From contig NZ_CP026498.1 of the NCBI RefSeq assembly GCF_002953255.1, positions 1,406,899 through 1,470,854 of the forward strand: a stretch of 63,956 nt of DNA, read 5' to 3'. The notes beneath the pieces were generated by a model. That model searched no databases. It saw only the letters and a list, made by a program, of their open reading frames with translations, and was not told where the DNA came from. Positions within the stretch are counted from its first letter, which is position 1, and each line of letters begins with the position of its first letter. This stretch comes from Streptomyces sp. CB01881 (GTDB lineage: Bacteria; Actinomycetota; Actinomycetes; Streptomycetales; Streptomycetaceae). Shown here piece by piece: positions 53,298-60,523 of the stretch. Position numbers and translations under genes: made by a program.

Positions 53298-54026
53298 CTA
53301 CCGCTGCTGCGCCGCCCCCGCGTCGGCGAGCGCCCGCGGGATGCCCTCCTCCTTGGGCCCGAGGAACAGCGGGTCCGGCCGCAGCCAGGCGTTCAGCGCC
53401 GCCTTGCCCGCCCCCGGGATCTCCCGCAGCCCTCCGTACAGCCAGGTCTCGTCGTGCGCCTCCGTCACCCCGACCGCGTACGAGTCGATGCCGGCCGCCT
53501 GACAGAGCGCCAGCGCCCGCCGGACGTGGAAGTCCTGGCTGACCAGCACCGCCCGGTCCACCCCGAAGATCCGGTGCGCCCGGGTGCACGAGTCCCAGGT
53601 GTCGAAGCCCGCGTAGTCGCCCACCACCCGCACCTGCGGCACCCCGTGCTCGATCAGGTACTGCCGCATCGCGTCGGTCTCGTCGTAGCTGTCCCGCCCG
53701 TTGTCGCCGGTGACCAGGATCGCCTGGACCTTCTGCCCCCGGTACAGGTCGAGGGCCGCGTCCAGCCGGTGCGCCAGGTACGGCGACGGCTTGCCCTGGT
53801 CCAGGCCCGCGCCGAACACCACCGCCACCGGTGCCTGCGGCGCGCTCGCCACCGTGCCGACCCGGTCCCCCGTCGAGGTCCACAGCCAGGCGCTCGGCGC
53901 CAGCGCGAGCACGGCGCCCGCGGTGACGAGCTGGAAGATCCGGCGCTGGGTGCGCCGCCGCCCCAGCCGGACGCCGAGCCGCTGTACCCGCCGCAGCAGG
54001 CCGGGTATTCCGGTCCCGAACCGCAC
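53298..54026 (-). CDS. DUF218 / SanA-YdcF family membrane protein
   Basis: The protein has ~242 residues; GTG 54026 has AAGGGGGAG in front, better than the ATG 45 bases earlier. One N-terminal membrane helix (~33-55) follows an Arg-rich cytoplasmic start. The DUF218 domain is clear: VAVVFGAGLDQGKPSPYLAH, DLYRGQKVQAILVTGDNG, GVPQVRVVGDYAGFDTWDSC and LVSQDFHVRRALALCQ. SanA-type proteins act in envelope barrier function. It overlaps nothing and is separated from dinB by ~70 bases. A 23-bp terminator lies upstream, belonging to the MerR gene. Confidence 0.85.
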   Translation of the reverse strand: MRFGTGIPGLLRRVQRLGVRLGRRRTQRRIFQLVTAGAVLALAPSAWLWTSTGDRVGTVASAPQAPVAVVFGAGLDQGKPSPYLAHRLDAALDLYRGQKVQAILVTGDNGRDSYDETDAMRQYLIEHGVPQVRVVGDYAGFDTWDSCTRAHRIFGVDRAVLVSQDFHVRRALALCQAAGIDSYAVGVTEAHDETWLYGGLREIPGAGKAALNAWLRPDPLFLGPKEEGIPRALADAGAAQQR

Positions 54027-54075
54027 GTGCTCCCCCTTGGGTCTCTCCACCAGGCCTGATCGGTCCACCACGCAC

Positions 54076-54125
54076 GACGAGGCCGCGGGCCCGGACGGTT
54101 CCCCGTCCGGGCCCGCGGCCTCGTC
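54076..54125 (-). terminator. 23-bp perfect hairpin after the MerR gene
   Basis: Arms 54076-54098 and 54103-54125 are exactly complementary with only TTCC in the loop. The hairpin begins 10 bases past the MerR stop and precedes the leftward DUF218 gene. It is one of the longest perfect stems in the window. Confidence 0.88.
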
Positions 54126-54135
54126 AGTACGCCGG

Positions 54136-54795
54136 TCAGACCGCCCGGTTGCGGCGCTGTGCCAGCTCGTCGCCCGGGTCGTGGCCGACCACCGTCTCGC
54201 CGGTGTCGGTACGCTCGGCGTGCAGCCGCCCGAGGGTCAGCTCCAGCTCCTGCCAGACCGCGCCGACCGCGATGCCGAAGACCCCCTGACCACCCTTCAG
54301 CAGGTCCACCACCTGCTGCGGCGTGGTGCACTCGTACACCGTGGCGCCGTCGCACATCAGGGTCAGCCCGGCCGGGTCGGTGACCTCGGGGGACTGCAGA
54401 TGGGCGACCGCCACCCGGATGTTCTGCAGCGAGACGCCCGCGTCCAGCAGCCGCTTCACGATCTTCAGCAGCAGGATGTCGCGGAAGCTGTACAACCGGT
54501 GACTGCTCGCCGGGTAGACCGTGCGGACGCTGGGTTCCAGCAGCCCCGTCCTGGCCCAGTAGTCCAGCTGGCGGTACGTGATCCCGGCCGCGGCGCAGGC
54601 CGTCGGCCCGCGGTAGCCGATCAGCTCCGAGGTGGGCGTCAGCCGCTCGATGGCGGGCTGACCGGGCTGTACGGCCGGGAACCGGCCCACCCGGGGCAGC
54701 TCCGTCCGCGGCAGGTCGGTCACGCTGCGGGCGGTGCGCGGCACGTGCACGGCGCACAGGCCTCCAGCGGCCGCTTCATCGCCGGTGCCGGTCAT
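54136..54795 (-). CDS. MerR-family regulator (Rv1830-like)
   Basis: The protein has 219 residues from ATG 54795 with GGAGG upstream. A ~45-residue leader precedes the MerR HTH (ITYRQLDYWARTGLLEPSVR, VYPASSHRLYSFRDILLLK). The C-terminal part (VTDPAGLTLMCDGATVYECT, QQVVDLLKGGQGVFGIAVGA) matches the mycobacterial Rv1830-type regulators that follow GarA, FtsR and the bifunctional nuclease. In mycobacteria the homologue is essential or near-essential and linked to division. The Cys residues are not in redox-MerR positions. It ends the conserved block here. Confidence 0.88.
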   Translation of the reverse strand: MTGTGDEAAAGGLCAVHVPRTARSVTDLPRTELPRVGRFPAVQPGQPAIERLTPTSELIGYRGPTACAAAGITYRQLDYWARTGLLEPSVRTVYPASSHRLYSFRDILLLKIVKRLLDAGVSLQNIRVAVAHLQSPEVTDPAGLTLMCDGATVYECTTPQQVVDLLKGGQGVFGIAVGAVWQELELTLGRLHAERTDTGETVVGHDPGDELAQRRNRAV

Positions 54796-55084
54796 GCCTA
54801 CCTCCGTCCACTCGTCCTGCGGGCAACCCAAGACTGCGGGTGACGGGCACCCGGGCAGCCACTCCTGACGGTAGGCAGTCCCCTATGACCCGTCAACGAT
54901 CGCCACGCCGGGCCGGACAAACCACGTCACTCGGGAGAGTGGTTTTTCGTGCCCCTAGTGTGGGTAGGTAGACGCTTTTTGGCAAAATGGCCAAACTCGC
55001 ACGGCCGACGCCGTTCACGGCATCCCGCACGACGTCCCCCGCTGACGCACCCCTCCCGCGGCCGGCCACTGCGGCGCAGGCCGG

Positions 55085-55561
55085 CTACTGCGGCGCGCCG
55101 CCGCCGAAGTCCTCGGGCGAGACCTGGTCGAGGAACTCGCGGAACTTCTCGACCTCGTCCTCCTGCTCGTCCGGGATCGCGATGCCCGCCTCGGCGAGCA
55201 CCTCCTCGCTGCCGTAGATCGGCGTACCGGTGCGCAGCGCCAGCGCTATCGCGTCGGACGGCCGCGCGCTCACCTCGACCCCGCCCGCGAAGACCAGCTC
55301 GGCGTAGAAGACGCCCTCCCGCAGATCGGTGATCCGGACCTCGGTGAGCTGCTGGCCGAGCGCCTCCAGGACGTCCTTGAAGAGGTCGTGCGTCAGCGGG
55401 CGCACCGGCGTCATGCCCTGCTGGGCGAAGGCGATCGCGGTCGCCTCGCCGGGGCCGATCCAGATCGGCAGGTAGCGGTCGCCCCCGACCTCCCGGAGCA
55501 GCACGATCGGCTGGTTGGAAGGCATCTCCACCCGGACACCCACGACGTCGAGCTCATTCAC
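55085..55561 (-). CDS. Bifunctional nuclease-family protein (DUF151)
   Basis: The protein has 158 residues from GTG 55561. The BFN domain reads VVGVRVEMPSNQPIVLLREV, RYLPIWIGPGEATAIAFAQQ, RPLTHDLFKDVLEALGQQL and VEVSARPSDAIALALRTGTP, and the usual acidic C-terminus follows. Plant homologues degrade DNA and RNA; the bacterial role is unclear. It lies between FtsR and the second MerR, the same order as in Mycobacterium (Rv1828-Rv1829-Rv1830). Confidence 0.9.
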   Translation of the reverse strand: MNELDVVGVRVEMPSNQPIVLLREVGGDRYLPIWIGPGEATAIAFAQQGMTPVRPLTHDLFKDVLEALGQQLTEVRITDLREGVFYAELVFAGGVEVSARPSDAIALALRTGTPIYGSEEVLAEAGIAIPDEQEDEVEKFREFLDQVSPEDFGGGAPQ

Positions 55562-55635
55562 ACAGGCAACCCTATGGCCCTTGACCCGGATATGAAAGCG
55601 CAGGGCCGACCGCGCTGGTCAGCGGGGTCGGCCGG

Positions 55636-56487
55636 TCAGGTACGGGTCCGCAGGCCGGCCTGGACCATCGCCGCGTGCAGCCGGACGGAAAGCGTCGCGA
55701 GCTCCCGCGCGGTGGCCTCGGCGTGCGCCCTGGTCTGCGGGTTCCGGTGCCGGCGCAGCGGCGCCACCACCTGCTCGACGAGCGCGATCTCGCGGTCGGC
55801 GGCCGCCTTCATGGCCCGCAGGTGACGCGGCTCCAGCCCGTAGCGGCCCAGCTCCGCGACCAGCCTGGCGACCTGCAGCGCCTCGCCGTCGTAGCCGCCG
55901 TCCGGCCCCGCCGCGACCAGCCCGTACGACTCCCACTCGGCCAGTTCCGGCTCTCCGGCCTCGGCGGCGGCCAGCAGCTCGGCCCGGCCCAGCCGGACCC
56001 CGGCCGAGGTCTCGGCACCGGCCACCAGCTCGCGGTCCGCCTCCTCCAGCGGCCCGGGCCGGGCCTCGGCGGCGGGCAGCGCGGGCGGGCTCTCGCCGCG
56101 CTCGATGGCGTCCAGGTGCTCGCGGATCACCCGCAGCGGCAGGTAGTGGTCGCGCTGCATCCGCAGCACGTAGGCCAGCCGCTCGACGTCGGCCGGGCTG
56201 AACTTGCGGTACCCCGAGGGCGTGCGCTGCGGTTCGACGAGGCCTTCCGCCTCCAGGAACCTGATCTTCGAGATGGTGACCTCGGGGAAGTCGTCCCGCA
56301 GGAAGGCCAGCACCGCGCCGATGCTCAGCAGCTCGTCGCCGCCGCGCCGTCGGCCGCCCCCGGCCGGCCTGTCCGGACGGACCGGCTGCCTGGGGGCCGC
56401 GACCACCCCCCGCGCGCCCTGGTCCGCCTGCGGACCGAACGACACGGGGGTGGCCGCCCCGAGAGATGAAGGGGTATTCGTACTCAC
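55636..56487 (-). CDS. ftsR: MerR-family transcriptional regulator FtsR
   Basis: The protein has 283 residues from GTG 56487 with GGGAG upstream. A ~55-residue Pro/Gly/Arg-rich leader precedes the MerR HTH (LSIGAVLAFLRDDFPEVTIS, KIRFLEAEGLVEPQRTPSGY, RKFSPADVERLAYVLRMQRD). The C-terminal helical region (HLRAMKAAADREIALVEQVV) is as in FtsR, which activates ftsZ in Corynebacterium. It starts 23 bases after the FHA gene stop and is likely cotranscribed. The unusual leader, including DQGARGVVAAPRQPVRPDRP, is not part of the family core. Confidence 0.9.
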   Translation of the reverse strand: MSTNTPSSLGAATPVSFGPQADQGARGVVAAPRQPVRPDRPAGGGRRRGGDELLSIGAVLAFLRDDFPEVTISKIRFLEAEGLVEPQRTPSGYRKFSPADVERLAYVLRMQRDHYLPLRVIREHLDAIERGESPPALPAAEARPGPLEEADRELVAGAETSAGVRLGRAELLAAAEAGEPELAEWESYGLVAAGPDGGYDGEALQVARLVAELGRYGLEPRHLRAMKAAADREIALVEQVVAPLRRHRNPQTRAHAEATARELATLSVRLHAAMVQAGLRTRT

Positions 56488-56510
56488 TCGGGCTCCCGCC
56501 GACGTTGGTT

Positions 56511-57395
56511 TCAGTACCCCCGGTGGTGGCTGGCGAAGAACACCAGCCGGTACTTCCCGATCTGCACCTCGTCGCCGTTGTTCAGCGCCACCTCGTCGAT
56601 CCGCTCCCGGTTGACGTAGGTGCCGTTGAGGCTGCCCACGTCGGCGACGGTGAAGCCGCCGCCGGGCGTCCGGCGGAACTCCACGTGCTTGCGCGAGACG
56701 GTGACGTCGTCGAGGAAGATCTCGCCCTGCGGGTGACGGCCGGCCGTCGTCTTGTCCGAGTCCAGCAGGAACCGGCTGCCCGAGTTCGGGCCGCGCTGGA
56801 CGATCAGCAGGGCCGTGCCCGGCGGCAGCGCGTCGATCGCCGCCAGCACCTCGGCCGACAGGGCCGGCGTGGCGCCGGTGCCGGTCGTGGTGTTGGGGTC
56901 GTACGACTCCAGGCCGGAGATCGAGATGGTCGACGTGGTCTCGGCCGCCCCCTCGGGCAGCGCGCCACCGCGCAGAGCGGTACCGCAGTTGGAACAGAAG
57001 CGGGCCGCGGCCGGGTTCTGGTTGCCGCACCTGGGGCACGGAGTGGGGCCAGCCATGTTCACAGCCTCCTGGCGCGGCACACCCGACGGGTTGTGCCCGG
57101 CGTACGGGTCCGGAGCAAACCCTCCACCAGAGGTTGAGGGTCCTGACGGGAAACCTATGCGCGGGGCACCGGAGGGGTCAACCGACGCGCCGTAGCCCGC
57201 CGGATTCCCGGCGAACTCCTGGTTGGCGCCGTCCCGGAACAGCGGCCGCTCGGCGTACTCCACGCCCTCGGGGGCGGGGCGCATGCCCGGCACGGCGGGC
57301 TCTTCGTCGGCGCGGCGGTGACGCGCGGTGGGTGCCTCGACGGCGGCCGCGTCACGGCCCTTGTTGCGACCGAACAACTTCGAGAAGAAACTCAC
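56511..57395 (-). CDS. garA: FHA-domain protein with zinc ribbon (GarA/OdhI-like)
   Basis: The protein has 294 residues from GTG 57395, AAGGGG 9 bases upstream. An N-terminal ~110-residue low-complexity segment precedes a zinc ribbon (Cys120, Cys123, Cys134, Cys137 in CPRCGNQ and FCSNCG). The phospho-switch motif ETTS is at 152-155. The FHA domain spans 216-285 (AGRHPQGEIFLDDVTVSRKH, VADVGSLNGTYVNRERID). Phosphorylation of GarA by Ser/Thr kinases controls 2-oxoglutarate dehydrogenase. The ETTS and FHA parts match GarA, while the zinc ribbon and N-terminal extension are larger than in mycobacteria. Confidence 0.88.
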   Translation of the reverse strand: MSFFSKLFGRNKGRDAAAVEAPTARHRRADEEPAVPGMRPAPEGVEYAERPLFRDGANQEFAGNPAGYGASVDPSGAPRIGFPSGPSTSGGGFAPDPYAGHNPSGVPRQEAVNMAGPTPCPRCGNQNPAAARFCSNCGTALRGGALPEGAAETTSTISISGLESYDPNTTTGTGATPALSAEVLAAIDALPPGTALLIVQRGPNSGSRFLLDSDKTTAGRHPQGEIFLDDVTVSRKHVEFRRTPGGGFTVADVGSLNGTYVNRERIDEVALNNGDEVQIGKYRLVFFASHHRGY

Positions 57396-57609
57396 GGGCG
57401 AATCCCCTTGCGTGTGACAGACCCGCCCGCGGGGCAGGGTGAGAACCTCGGACAGGTTGCGGGCCCGGTCTCGGATCGGGCCGGCTGGAGTGGTACTCCG
57501 ACGTGTGGTGCTCCGGCATGTGCTGGTGTGGACCAGTCTCGCCCACGTGACGGCGGCCTCCCGCACCGGGGGCCGCTCGCAGGTGACGGGCCGTTCGGCA
57601 GGTGGCCCG

Positions 57610-58869
57610 TCACTTCGTGGCCGGCTTGGCGTACTGCGGCGTCTTCAGATCGACGAGGGCGTCGACGACCACCTTCTGCTGCTGGGAGATGGTCGCCCGG
57701 GCCTGGTGACTCTCCAGGGTACGGACCACACCTCCCGGGATGTTCAGCGCGGGTGTGAGGTCCTGCGGGTTCCCCACGACGGTGAAGCGATAGGGCTGCG
57801 AGACCTTCTTGCCGTCGATCTGCACACCGCCGCCGGACACGTCCGTGAAGTAGGTGTTGACCACCACGCGCACATCGTTGATCTGAATCGCCTCCGCCCC
57901 CGCCGCTCGGAGTTCCTGCAGGGTGTCCAGCAGCATATCCGCCTTCACCTGCCCTTGGGGATCATCGACCGTGAGTACGATGCCCGGACCAGTGGCTTTG
58001 ACGGTTCCCGCCAGCACGCCAAGCTCCGTCACCTTCTTCCTGGTCTGCTCCTGGGCCTCCTTGGCCTGGTTGGAACTGTTCTCCAACTTGGCCAGGGACT
58101 GCTCGAGCTCCGCCCTCTCCTGTTGGAGACGCTGCTGACGGCCGTCCAGTTCGTCGAGGATCCGAACAAGATCCTCCTGGCGCGCGCCCCGCAGCTGGCT
58201 GTGGTGGTCGTTGGTCGAGCGGACCTGGATCGCCAGAGCCAGTCCGAGCGAGAACAGCAGCAGCGCCACCACCAGCTGGCCGCGCGACAGCCGCGGCGGC
58301 CAGAGCGCCGCCTTCAGCCGGCGCCGGCCCGCACCACGGTCCACGGCGGTCGGGGCGGGCACGGGCTCGTCGGCCTCGGGCTCGTCGGCCTCGGGCTCGT
58401 CGGCCTTGGCCTCGGGCTCGGCCTCGGGCTCGGGCTCGGGCTCGTCGGCCTCTGACTCGACCGCCTTCGGCTCGGACGCGGGCTCGGGCTCGGGCTCGTC
58501 GGCGGGTACCGACACGGACTCCGGCGCCTCGGCCTCAGGCCGCCCCGCCGGCTTCTCCTGCGCCCCGGTCGGCGTCGGCGGGGCCTCCTCGACCCCCGGG
58601 ACCGCCTTCTCGGACGACTCCGTCGCCTCCGCCGTCCGCTTCTTCTCCTCGGACAGCTCCACCCGCTCCACCGGTTCGGCGGGCCGGGCGGGCCCGGCAG
58701 GCGCGACGGGCTCACGACCCGCGGACGCGACCGGCTTCCGGAGCGGCGTCTGCGCCTCCGGGACCGCCTCCCGCCCGCCGTCGCTCTCCCGCGCGGCGCC
58801 TCCCGCCGGTCCGTCCACCGTCTTCTCCTTCGCCGCCTCCTCGCGGCCCGGCTCAGGCGCGGAAGACAT
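57610..58869 (-). CDS. DUF881 membrane protein (long acidic N-terminus)
   Basis: The protein has 419 residues. The first ~185 residues are Glu/Pro/Ala-rich, with a run of ADEPEPEPEAEPEAKADEPE. A membrane helix (~198-214) leads to a coiled coil (~226-270) and a DUF881 domain with VKATGPGIVLTVDDPQG, LRAAGAEAIQINDVRVV and GGVQIDGKKVSQPY. DUF881 proteins, in pairs around Sbp, are conserved with FtsZ-region and cell-envelope genes. The domain lies outside the membrane. Its ATG region overlaps the Sbp stop by 17 bases. Confidence 0.86.
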   Translation of the reverse strand: MSSAPEPGREEAAKEKTVDGPAGGAARESDGGREAVPEAQTPLRKPVASAGREPVAPAGPARPAEPVERVELSEEKKRTAEATESSEKAVPGVEEAPPTPTGAQEKPAGRPEAEAPESVSVPADEPEPEPASEPKAVESEADEPEPEPEAEPEAKADEPEADEPEADEPVPAPTAVDRGAGRRRLKAALWPPRLSRGQLVVALLLFSLGLALAIQVRSTNDHHSQLRGARQEDLVRILDELDGRQQRLQQERAELEQSLAKLENSSNQAKEAQEQTRKKVTELGVLAGTVKATGPGIVLTVDDPQGQVKADMLLDTLQELRAAGAEAIQINDVRVVVNTYFTDVSGGGVQIDGKKVSQPYRFTVVGNPQDLTPALNIPGGVVRTLESHQARATISQQQKVVVDALVDLKTPQYAKPATK

Positions 58870-59185
58870 GGCGCCTGATCGCAGCGGCGTTGGAGAAGAT
58901 GCGGATGCCGAGGACGACGACCACGCCGGTGGACAGCTGCGAGCCGACGCCCAGCTGGTCCCCGAGGAAGACGATCAGCGCCGCGACCACCACGTTGGAG
59001 AGGAACGAGACGATGAACACCTTGTCGTTGAAGATCCCGTCCAGCATCGCCCGGACACCGCCGAACACGGCGTCGAGCGCCGCGACCACCGCGATCGGCA
59101 GGTACGGCACGACGGCGTCCGGCACCTCGGGCTGGACGAAGAGTCCGACGACCACCCCGATCACGAGACCCAGTACGGCAATCAC
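58853..59185 (-). CDS. sbp: Small basic protein (Sbp/DUF1290)
   Basis: The protein has 110 residues from GTG 59185, overlapping the preceding stop (GTGA). It has three or four membrane segments with conserved Sbp text: GLVIGVVVGLFVQPEVP, PYLPIAVVAALDAVFGGVRA and DKVFIVSFLSNVVVAALIVF. It ends in a basic IRRHVFRA. It is always found between two DUF881 genes in actinobacteria and lies near ftsZ in firmicutes. The function is unknown but envelope- or division-linked. Confidence 0.92.
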   Translation of the reverse strand: MIAVLGLVIGVVVGLFVQPEVPDAVVPYLPIAVVAALDAVFGGVRAMLDGIFNDKVFIVSFLSNVVVAALIVFLGDQLGVGSQLSTGVVVVLGIRIFSNAAAIRRHVFRA

Positions 59186-60303
59186 GGTCTAGCTGCTCCT
59201 GTCCCTGCGAAAGGCGACCCGCTCGTGGTCGCCGTGGGCGAGTGGGCTGTGGTGGTCTTGGCGGAGCCGCTCGGCGTGCGCTTCCCCGAGCTCTGCGTCT
59301 TCGGCGTGACCGACGACGACGAGCCCGCCGCGGGGCTCTCCGACCCGTCGGCGGACGCCGTGGCGGATGCGGTGGCGGACGGGGCGGCGGCGGTCGGGCT
59401 CGCCGACGGCGAGGCCTCCGGCGTGGCGGGCTGGGCGGTTCGCAGGGTGACGCCCACCGCCGCGGGCAGCGTCAGCTTCTTCTGGGCGGAGAGCGTCGAC
59501 TTGATGCCGTACTTCTCCTGCAACAGACGCAGGTACTGGCCCGCCATGTTGCTCTCGAAGGCGCCGACCAGCTTGGGCCCGTCCCCGAGCGCCTGCACGT
59601 TGTACGGCGGAACGAGCGGCCGGTTGTCCACCAGCACCGCCTCACCCGCGGCACGGATCGCCGAGAGCGCGGTGAGCCGCTGCCCGTTGATCGAGATGGC
59701 CTCGGCCCCGGAGACCCAGAGTCCGTTCACCACCAGCTGGAGGTCCCGGTCACGAAGCCGGCCGCTGTTGGAGAACCCCTGCCCGGCGCGCGGATCGACG
59801 TTCCCGCCGGCCCCGGTCCCGGCCGCGTCCTCCAGGACGAGCTTGACGCCCGGGCCGCTCACCTCGGCCAGGCCGACCGCGCCGGCCAGGTCCCCCGCGT
59901 CTGCGTCCCCCGAGGGCAGCGCCTGCTGCTGCGTACTGTCGACCTTCTGCCGCAGGTCCTGCACCTGCTTCTGGAGCCGGTCCGCGGACCCGTTGCTGTC
60001 GTTGATCCGCTGGATCAGCGCGTCGCGCTCCTTGGCCAGCGTCGGCTCGGCCTTGCGCGCGTTCACCGCGCCGACCGTCACGACCGCCCCGACGAGGGCC
60101 AGCCCGGCCCCGAGCGTCATCAGACCCCGGAGCGTGCCGGGTATCCGGCTGTCGCGGTCCCCGCCCCGTGCCGCGGCCGCCTCGGCGTAGCCCTCGTCCA
60201 GACTGTGGTCCATCACGTTGGTCAGCAAGGACATCGAGGCATCCGGACGGTTGTACCGTCCGTTGCTGGCACTCGGCGTCGGCGTCGCTGGCATGCGGAC
60301 CAT
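59182..60303 (-). CDS. DUF881 membrane protein (first of the pair)
   Basis: The protein has 373 residues from ATG 60303 (ATG 60294 is an alternative). A ~60-residue cytoplasmic start precedes a membrane helix (GLMTLGAGLALVGAVVTVGA). A short coiled coil and the DUF881 domain follow (LAEVSGPGVKLVLEDAAG, VVNGLWVSGAEAISINGQRL, VLVDNRPLVPPYNVQALGDG, LQEKYGIKSTLSAQKKLTLP). The C-terminal ~90 residues are a Ser/Thr/Pro/Ala tail. It heads the DUF881-Sbp-DUF881 operon, coupled by a GTGA overlap to Sbp. Confidence 0.88.
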   Translation of the reverse strand: MVRMPATPTPSASNGRYNRPDASMSLLTNVMDHSLDEGYAEAAAARGGDRDSRIPGTLRGLMTLGAGLALVGAVVTVGAVNARKAEPTLAKERDALIQRINDSNGSADRLQKQVQDLRQKVDSTQQQALPSGDADAGDLAGAVGLAEVSGPGVKLVLEDAAGTGAGGNVDPRAGQGFSNSGRLRDRDLQLVVNGLWVSGAEAISINGQRLTALSAIRAAGEAVLVDNRPLVPPYNVQALGDGPKLVGAFESNMAGQYLRLLQEKYGIKSTLSAQKKLTLPAAVGVTLRTAQPATPEASPSASPTAAAPSATASATASADGSESPAAGSSSSVTPKTQSSGKRTPSGSAKTTTAHSPTATTSGSPFAGTGAARP

Positions 60304-60441
60304 CGTCCCACGTCGGCGGAGGGGCCCGTGCACACCCCCTGAACTGCACACTCACCAGAAGCGACGGATCACCACCAAGGCCGCCAAAACGGACATGGGG
60401 TGAACGGGCAGGGGGTGAACGGCGAGGGAGGTGAGCGGGCA

Positions 60442-60484
60442 GGAGGGCGGGGCGGATCGGCACTCGCCGCCCGCCCCGCCCTCC
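60442..60484 (-). terminator. 14-bp perfect hairpin after the sugar-nucleotide gene
   Basis: GGAGGGCGGGGCGG and its complement flank a 15-base loop, 40 bases past the stop on the minus strand. Imperfect 15-16 base repeats of GGGTGAACGGGCA(G) precede it on the + strand (60398-60440). Confidence 0.65.
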
Positions 60485-60523
60485 CGGGGCCACCGTTACG
60501 GTCACCCCGTGGTCCTCCCGCGC

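Noticed and set aside
54917..54950. AACCAC/GTGGTTTTT hairpin as a + strand terminator
   Set aside because: No + strand gene precedes it, and it lies in the divergent-side leader of leftward genes. The short stem is probably incidental.
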